Positions 58,491 through 64,000 of a DNA stretch of 64,000 nt are shown here, piece by piece; within the stretch, counting starts at the first letter, position 1, and each line of letters begins with the position of its first letter. The notes beneath the pieces are model-generated. The model was not told where the DNA came from. It ran no database searches and was given only the letters and a program-made list of their open reading frames with translations. Position numbers and translations under genes: made by a program. This DNA comes from Antedon mediterranea. Lineage: Eukaryota; Echinodermata; Crinoidea; Comatulida; Antedonidae. The DNA is taken from assembly GCF_964355755.1 (NCBI RefSeq), contig NC_092670.1:11035201-11099200 (forward strand). The letters are read 5' to 3'.

Positions 58491-58857
58491 CCGTATTTAT
58501 AAACGAATTTCTTTGAATAAACGTCTCCCTCAAATAAACACCCCGTCCCATCGTTTGGAATAAACGGCCCTCTGAAATAAACGCTCCGGGCCTTTATTTT
58601 TTCCTCAAAAACGTCCCGCCACATGTATATACACACAGTACACAGTAGTAGAATTCATACATCCATCATCTCTTACCATAGAATTGTTACTGTATTTTTT
58701 CAAATGTAGAGAGAATTTATTTGATTATACATGCTACCATATTACACCCACAGAAATAAACGCCTCCTTCGAATAAACGACTCCCTCGAATAAACGCCCC
58801 TCTAAAATCTCTCCTGAACAATATACGCCCGGGCCGTTTATTCGAATAAATACGGTA
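58491..58857. mobile_element. GAATAAACG-family MITE
   Basis: The inverted ends are TACCGTATTTATAAACGAA and TTCGAATAAATACGGTA. The inside is full of CGAATAAACG(C/T)C words. Same family as 7,337-7,733. Confidence 0.6.
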
Positions 58858-59833
58858 TTTTGTATTTAGGATTAGTTTAGCGCCCTCAAGTTGACGTAAT
58901 TTGGAAAACAATCTTCTTATTTCGGGTTCACCAACCCGCTTTCCACTCAAATGTTAATGTGCTTGCTCAATCAATTATGTTTCACGATTTTAATTTTGAT
59001 GATGATATCTTAGCTCTTCAGAATTAAAGGTGATGTTTATAACTTATATGAAAGGTGCTGAAATTTAGATATAAATTCATAAAACCTGTGCCTTGTGCAG
59101 TACTTAACTTATTTGATACCAATTATAGGGTCTACGTAATCAAGCTGAAAATGGTATATGGAATATGTTGATAGTCCTGTTACATACGATGTATGAGGGC
59201 GCTGATACAACTGCAAGAACTCTGGGCATTGTCCTTCAAATCTTGGTTTGTTCTCTCTCATGATTACCCCAACCCCCTCTTTTCTCTTTATTTTTTACTG
59301 TTAATAAATCAGTAGAATTTGTGCTGCTTGATATTATGTAATTGTGAACCATTATTAACTTTTTGTACATGTATGTATATAATATATATATATATATATA
59401 TTGTAAAAACTGTATGACTTTATTTTGTAAACATTTTGTATGGGTCGAACCTCTTGTTACGAGAGTGTTCCTCCGTTTTAAAGGAGAGTAACCAATAAAT
59501 ATTACCGACTCGTTTAAATGAACAGCCGAGGAATCATTATGCCTACTCTCACCCTTTCTTTTACAACTTTTTATTAGACTTAAGTGAAAGATTGATCAAT
59601 GTCGATACAAAAAATATACCTTTGAGAGTGTTGCTTCAGATTTGCAAATGTAAGACAATTATTGGGAATACAAAAGAAACTTGACGTACAGTATTGTATA
59701 GAGGTTATGTAGGCCTATATTGAAACCCCAAATTATTGTTTTTATAAGCAGACGCTGTCTTAAAAATCTGAAACATGGAAAGGATTTGTCGATATTATGT
59801 TCAAATACCTGGGTAGTTTAGTAGTAGTGGTAA
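58858..59833 (+). other. No gene; possible LINE 3' end
   Basis: The stretch 59,330-59,505 (TGTAAACATTTTGTATGGG, GGAGAGTAACCAATAAATATT) looks like the 3' end of a retroposed sequence with a poly-A signal. Nothing else is recognised. Confidence 0.25.
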
Positions 59834-60298
59834 TTAGACCTCGCTTCGCTAGCGTACCATCTAGGTCGTGCCCACAAAACTGGCGATTTCAAATGTAAGT
59901 ACCACCTATAATACATTGTCGTTTACAGAAACGAATAAATGATGATTTATGTAGTCAACTAAAATTAGCACCATGGGAATTACTTCCGAAATAGAAACCT
60001 GTCACAAAATGAGTCCAAATGTTTGATTTGGACTCATTCAAACAAACCCAATTTGTGTTTTGTATGTAACATTAGGGTTGAAGGATGGGTACAAAGAGGA
60101 ACAATTTTTAAATATATTTTTTAGGCCTATACACTCAGTAACGAAATATTTGTTAATGTTATATAGACCTATAAATATTATATCACTAAATACTGTAGAA
60201 CATTTGCGATTTTAATACTTGAAGGATTGGTACAGAGAGGAACAATTTTTACATATATTCTTTATCCACTCAGTAACGAAACATGTGTTCATGTTTTA

Positions 60299-60697
60299 AG
60301 GCCCATTTACACTAGGACGATAACGATGGACGATAAATATATAAACATGCATTTAAAAAAAAAATTAAACAAAAGAAATTAGAAAGGTTTTCGTTTTAGA
60401 AATATAGGATAATCATTTATGATTTCTTTGATGAAAATATTTTTAAAATTCCATTCAAATGACGTCATGATAAATAAAAACAAAATCGTTGTGTTGTCAC
60501 GATATTATTTCTCTTACTAATCATGACGTCATTTGATTATTGGACGTGTGGAAATATAAATTTCATCAAAGGAAGCATAGATGGTTATTCTGTAGTTCTG
60601 GAATGAAAAGTTTTCGAATTTCTTTTGTTTTATGTATGAAAAATGCACATTTGTCTATTTATCGTCGATCGTTATCGTCCTAGTGTAAATGGGGCCT
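60299..60697. mobile_element. 399-bp Harbinger-like MITE
   Basis: The ends AGGCCCATTTACACTAGGAC and the near-complement are flanked by TTA at 60,296-60,298 and 60,698-60,700. A TTA duplication and GGCC..TTTACAC ends are typical of PIF/Harbinger. TGACGTCAT words occur in both halves. The other Helitron copies show the empty site (ATGTTTTACA). Confidence 0.85.
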
Positions 60698-61009
60698 TTA
60701 CAGGTATATAAATATTACACCACTAAATACAGTAGAACATTTGTGATTAATACTTTGTTAAAATCAGGGTTAAAACTTGAAATATAGTACATGTAACGAT
60801 ACACTGCCATGACGTTTATATTTTTATAATTATTTTAATTAATACACATGTTGAGAAGCAACTGTCAGTAATAAAGTTTATTTGTATATTATGTGTTTAT
60901 ATCTGACAGTACCTACACTATCAATAAGAATTCATCGCAAATCAATACATTTTGTATAAACGTATATTAAGTGTATCAAAATAGTATTTTGAAAATATAC
61001 CTGTCTGTC

Positions 61010-61010
<1 letters not shown>

Positions 61011-61049
<39 letters not shown>

Positions 61050-61050
61050 A
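61011..61050 (+). repeat. (GAT)n microsatellite
   Basis: Thirteen or so GAT triplets inside the Helitron. Confidence 0.9.
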
Positions 61051-61299
61051 CGAGCTGTTCGGTTTTCAGCTATTAAAAAACAATTATCATAGAAAGAGAT
61101 AGGTAAATGCGAAGCATCCTCGTATTATTAATATAATTATAAAATAACTCAATTTATTTAGTAAACAGGGTTGGTGGTTAAAATCAGTACCGAAAATACG
61201 AAACAACTTTACATACCATCGAGTAAACATTCTAGAAGTAACGCGCGATTGATCGAATTTTGCCCTTACGTAAATTTATATAAGATTACAGATTCTGAT

Positions 61300-61420
61300 A
61301 TAGTGCTCTCTTAACCATCATAACTGTTGTCTATTAAGACCTCTATCAAAAGTATACCAGTTGATGCTTGAGCTATCATCTGTAGTTGGTGTAAGTCAAT
61401 TTGGATTTGAATAATGAAAA
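61300..61420 (-). pseudogene. Locus E: truncated extra copy of the last FReD exon
   Basis: Homologous to the 3' half of exon 5. The counterpart is at 20,873-20,990 in locus C. Frame and key residues are lost. Confidence 0.7.
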
Positions 61421-61425
61421 CTTTC

Positions 61426-63698
61426 TTATGGTGCTCTTTTAACCATCATAGCTGTCTTCTTGAGACTGCCGGCATTAGTATTGATATTGAAATCCTCCCA
61501 GTTGATGCTTGTCAGATCAATTATACCTGGTGTAATATAACGCCCATTCAGGGTTGATGAAAAACAGGCATTGTACCACCAAGCACCATGGTATTTCTCG
61601 GCACAGTTACTAGAGACTTTCAAATCATTGTCTCTATCATACGTTGTAAATTGTTGACCATTGTGGTATGATCCCAAAGAGTCACCTAAACCAACAAAAA
61701 AAATTGTATTATCTTCTGTTTACTAATAAATATTTGTTTTTCTTGGTATTATATAAAAAAGTATACACTACAATTCAGAATTTATGCTATAATTGATTTA
61801 ATTTGGTTGTAAAATGGTATGCCATAGATTAAATCATAACGCAATTATATAAATAGTTTTTTTTTAAAATTTATTTATATTCTTTTATTAACTATTCTTA
61901 TATCAGTCTATTTTAATAGTTTATTTTATATATTTTTTTTTGTTTTTTACTAAATTAAATTTATAAAGCGCTGTACATAAAAATAACATAAACATAAACA
62001 ATCAATACCAACAATTTACACAATAAAAAATGCATAATAATATACAAGCGAGAACAGTCTTAAAATACACATAATGATTTGCAACATTGCACATGAGACA
62101 TAATGCACCATCTAAAAAAATAATTCTGCAAAACATTGCACAGGAAAAGAAATGCATTTCAATAATGAAGAAAACACGTAAGAAAATGAAAATTTTAAAG
62201 TGGGGATAAAAAAAAAATTTACATTGTAGACAGTTTATATTTTAATTATTTTTGCATGAGATTCATATCAATATTATTATTAGATTGTTTTCTTTTATTT
62301 TACAGATGTTTTTAGAAGCTTTTTTTTAACGTTTGTCCAACTTTAGTATGTTGCATAATTGGCCTACACTGTACAGTATATATGCCGTTATTTTTACAAT
62401 GGTTTAATTTTCGCTAATCAAATTACGTAAAAACCAAAAACAGCTACAGATTCTTGCTACATGTCAGTTTTGCAGTTAGTTTATTGGAAGATTTTGTGAT
62501 TTTAAAAATGATTAAAAAATATAGAAGCATTTTTAAAATTTACTTCTGTAGTACTGTAAATACAAAATGTAGGCTAGACCTTATACCCACTGTATGGGCC
62601 TCAGCTACAATACAGGATGTTAATATGGGAGCTCGTCTAGGCCCCTAGACTTACCAAGAACACGTTTGTTGACACTTTTATACTTGACTTTTGTGATACA
62701 AAAATAAATAAGGTACATTAGGCCTAGACTAAAATGGAATCTGTGAAAATATCAACACGCGAAAACGTCAAGAAAGTAGTTAATCGCGATTCATTCTGTA
62801 TGAGAAAATATGGCCATTTACAGTTTCTTTTATTTCTTTGTTTACTTTCTTCAGATAAAAATTGATGGAATATACTAACTCGCATTTCCTGTGTATCCAC
62901 TGATTGTCAAAGCATAGTTAGAATCCTCAGTACCAACATGGAATACAGAATATTGTGCAAACTTTGTTACATCCAAGTGGTCCATCATCTCTACTAAGAG
63001 CTCAAAACTGCCATCAGATGTTATACGGTTGATCTGTTCATTACCAAGCCAGAACTCTGTGTTCAAGTTTCCAAAACCCTCTTTGTATTCTGTCCAATTT
63101 CGGTAGAAATCAACTGATCCATCTTGTCTTCTCTGTATCACCTGATAATGAAAGGATAGTAATCTATATTCTACTTTACTAAAACATTGATAGCAAGCCC
63201 ATCAACTGGAGTAAATAAAATTGAATGAAATGGGAACCTGACCAGTATATTACGATTAAGGTATGTCAATAGATTTTATTGATTTTCCAATTTGACTAAA
63301 ATACCATTTTACAATAACTTGGTTCTTATGAAAGTTTTGGAACATAAGTATAATATAATGTTTGGTCTTTCTGTCAACACTTCATTGTCAACCTGAACGT
63401 TTCCACACCCGTGTAAAGGCTTCCAAAGTGTTACAATGATTCTCTATATATCTATTTTCTGTCCCTGGCACTGTTTTAGTAATGAACTAATAAGCTGTGG
63501 CAATGATGTTGGATTTACTTCTAATTTCTTTGAATAAATTGTTGCCTACAGTATACTTACCGTCCAACCTCCATCTTCCCTCATGTCACAGTACACAGTA
63601 ATTTCTGATCTTCCATCTCCTGGCTGTATTACATATTTACCACTATCAGCAGAAGGATTATATTGTAAAATGTCACCACAGTCCCTCTTAAAAAATTT
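61426..63698 (-). CDS. Locus E: fibrinogen-domain gene, exons 3-5 (5' end outside window)
   Basis: Exon 5 is 61,426-61,685, exon 4 is 62,880-63,141 (262 nt, as in locus C), exon 3 is about 63,561-63,698. All are open and join in phase: exon 3 ends ..GGWT|GTAAGT, exon 4 starts [16 protein letters not shown] and ends GCGA|GTTAGT, exon 5 starts after TTTAG|GTGACTC. Together they make a complete fibrinogen C-terminal domain, with [36 protein letters not shown] and a final MMVKRAP. The exon 3 acceptor is uncertain: the best site gives phase 0, whereas locus C enters in phase 1. The signal and PAN exons should lie right of the window. Whether it is expressed is unknown. Confidence 0.82.
62880..63141 (-). 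CDS. Locus E exon 4
   Basis: 262 nt, same phases and length as locus C exon 4, with mostly conservative changes ([28 protein letters not shown]). The intron just beyond its donor is the empty site for the locus C Helitron. Confidence 0.88.
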
Positions 63699-63749
63699 CT
63701 GTTTTAAAAAAGATTACTGATATATAGGTAAAATGCGACTGTATATAAT

Positions 63750-64000
63750 AATAATATACCACATTTATATTGCGCCCTTTTCATGAATAAATATGCTCAA
63801 ATTCGCTTAACATTCATTCTTATATAGCGCATATAAGCAAGCTTTCAATGCGCTGCACATTATTACCCCGGTCATTTTTGGGATCAAACATGTATGTAAA
63901 CTACTCCCATAATAATGCAACTAGTAATCAGCGCAAGGGTGGAGAGAGGCAAATGTAAGTAAAGTGTCTTACCTAAGGACACAAGCAATGCGGAATGAGT
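63750..64000. repeat. Dispersed repeat with GCGC..CGCTTAACATT and ACCCCGGTCAT words
   Basis: GCGCCCTTTTCATGAATA, CGCTGCACATTATTACCCCG and AAGTGTCTTACCTAAGGACA are words of a small repeat I believe is common in marine invertebrate genomes (SINE- or MITE-like). It is cut by the window edge. A partial relative may lie at 61,955-61,980 (AAAGCGCTGTACAT). Confidence 0.4.

Larger units (their letters stand above)
59834..61285 (-). mobile_element. Non-autonomous Helitron downstream of locus E
   Basis: The 5' end is at 61,285 (minus TCTTATATAAATTTACG, slightly changed). The 3' end near 59,834 is eroded (TTAG, hairpin shortened). The right flank TTACAGATTCTGAT continues the sequence that follows the gene at 10,028 in locus B, confirming the A^T boundary. 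A Harbinger-like MITE (60,299-60,697) and a (GAT)n tract lie inside. Confidence 0.82.

Overview
The window is animal nuclear DNA. It is AT-rich, genes are split by introns with GT..AG junctions, there is a Pol III tRNA gene, and most of the sequence is transposable elements. The only host protein family seen is a small cluster of secreted proteins with a PAN/apple-like domain followed by a fibrinogen C-terminal (FReD, ficolin-like) domain, all on the minus strand. This lectin type, the Helitron and BEL/Pao content and the frequent 'taggcctac' words fit a marine deuterostome invertebrate, most likely an echinoderm. That assignment is an inference with low certainty.

Host genes. Five paralogous loci can be traced. 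A (about 3.2-4.4 kb) is a dead last exon plus intron relic. B (about 9.3-12.3 kb) is an intact last FReD exon with no other exon found. C (20,999-26,805) is the only complete-looking gene: five exons, 321 codons, signal peptide, PAN-like domain, FReD. D is destroyed: its first exon lies in three pieces at 56,647-56,702, 43,379-43,424 and 36,577-36,760. E (61,426-63,698 and beyond) has intact exons 3, 4 and 5 and runs off the right edge. Introns and flanks are recognisably homologous between loci, so the cluster grew by segmental duplication. These duplicates serve as empty-site controls for later insertions.

Mobile elements. A non-autonomous Helitron family (5'-TC, 3'-CTAG, A^T target, terminal hairpin) occurs at 1-348, 23,503-24,934, 30,436-32,025, 43,425-56,646 (split) and 59,834-61,285. 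A second family with a related 5' end lies at 12,284-15,760 and is associated with two tandem arrays. TIR elements include a 464-bp-arm palindrome with TTAA duplications (958-2,020), a 3.5-kb element (5,009-8,535), a foldback element (28,286-29,086), an element with TACCGTATTT subterminal repeats (34,571-35,370), a 6.6-kb long-TIR element (36,761-43,378), a CAGTG-ended element (43,657-46,923) holding a Mutator-like element (44,124-45,211), and a Harbinger-like MITE (60,299-60,697). A BEL/Pao LTR retrotransposon (48,087-54,376) has nearly identical LTRs but a broken gag-pol.

Layout. 0-9 kb: Helitron end, palindromic MITE in a LINE relic, locus A, 3.5-kb TIR element. 9-19.5 kb: locus B and the Helitron/tandem-array nest. 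19.5-28 kb: locus C, with a 24-copy 50-bp minisatellite and a Helitron in its last intron. 28-36 kb: 179-bp repeats, foldback element, a tRNA gene inside a palindrome, Helitron, small MITEs. 36.5-56.7 kb: locus D exon 1 and the nested elements that split it. 57-64 kb: upstream repeats, Helitron and locus E.

The most striking feature is the 20-kb nest in locus D. At least four kinds of element inserted into one 300-bp exon or into each other, and every junction can be read against the intact exon of locus C.
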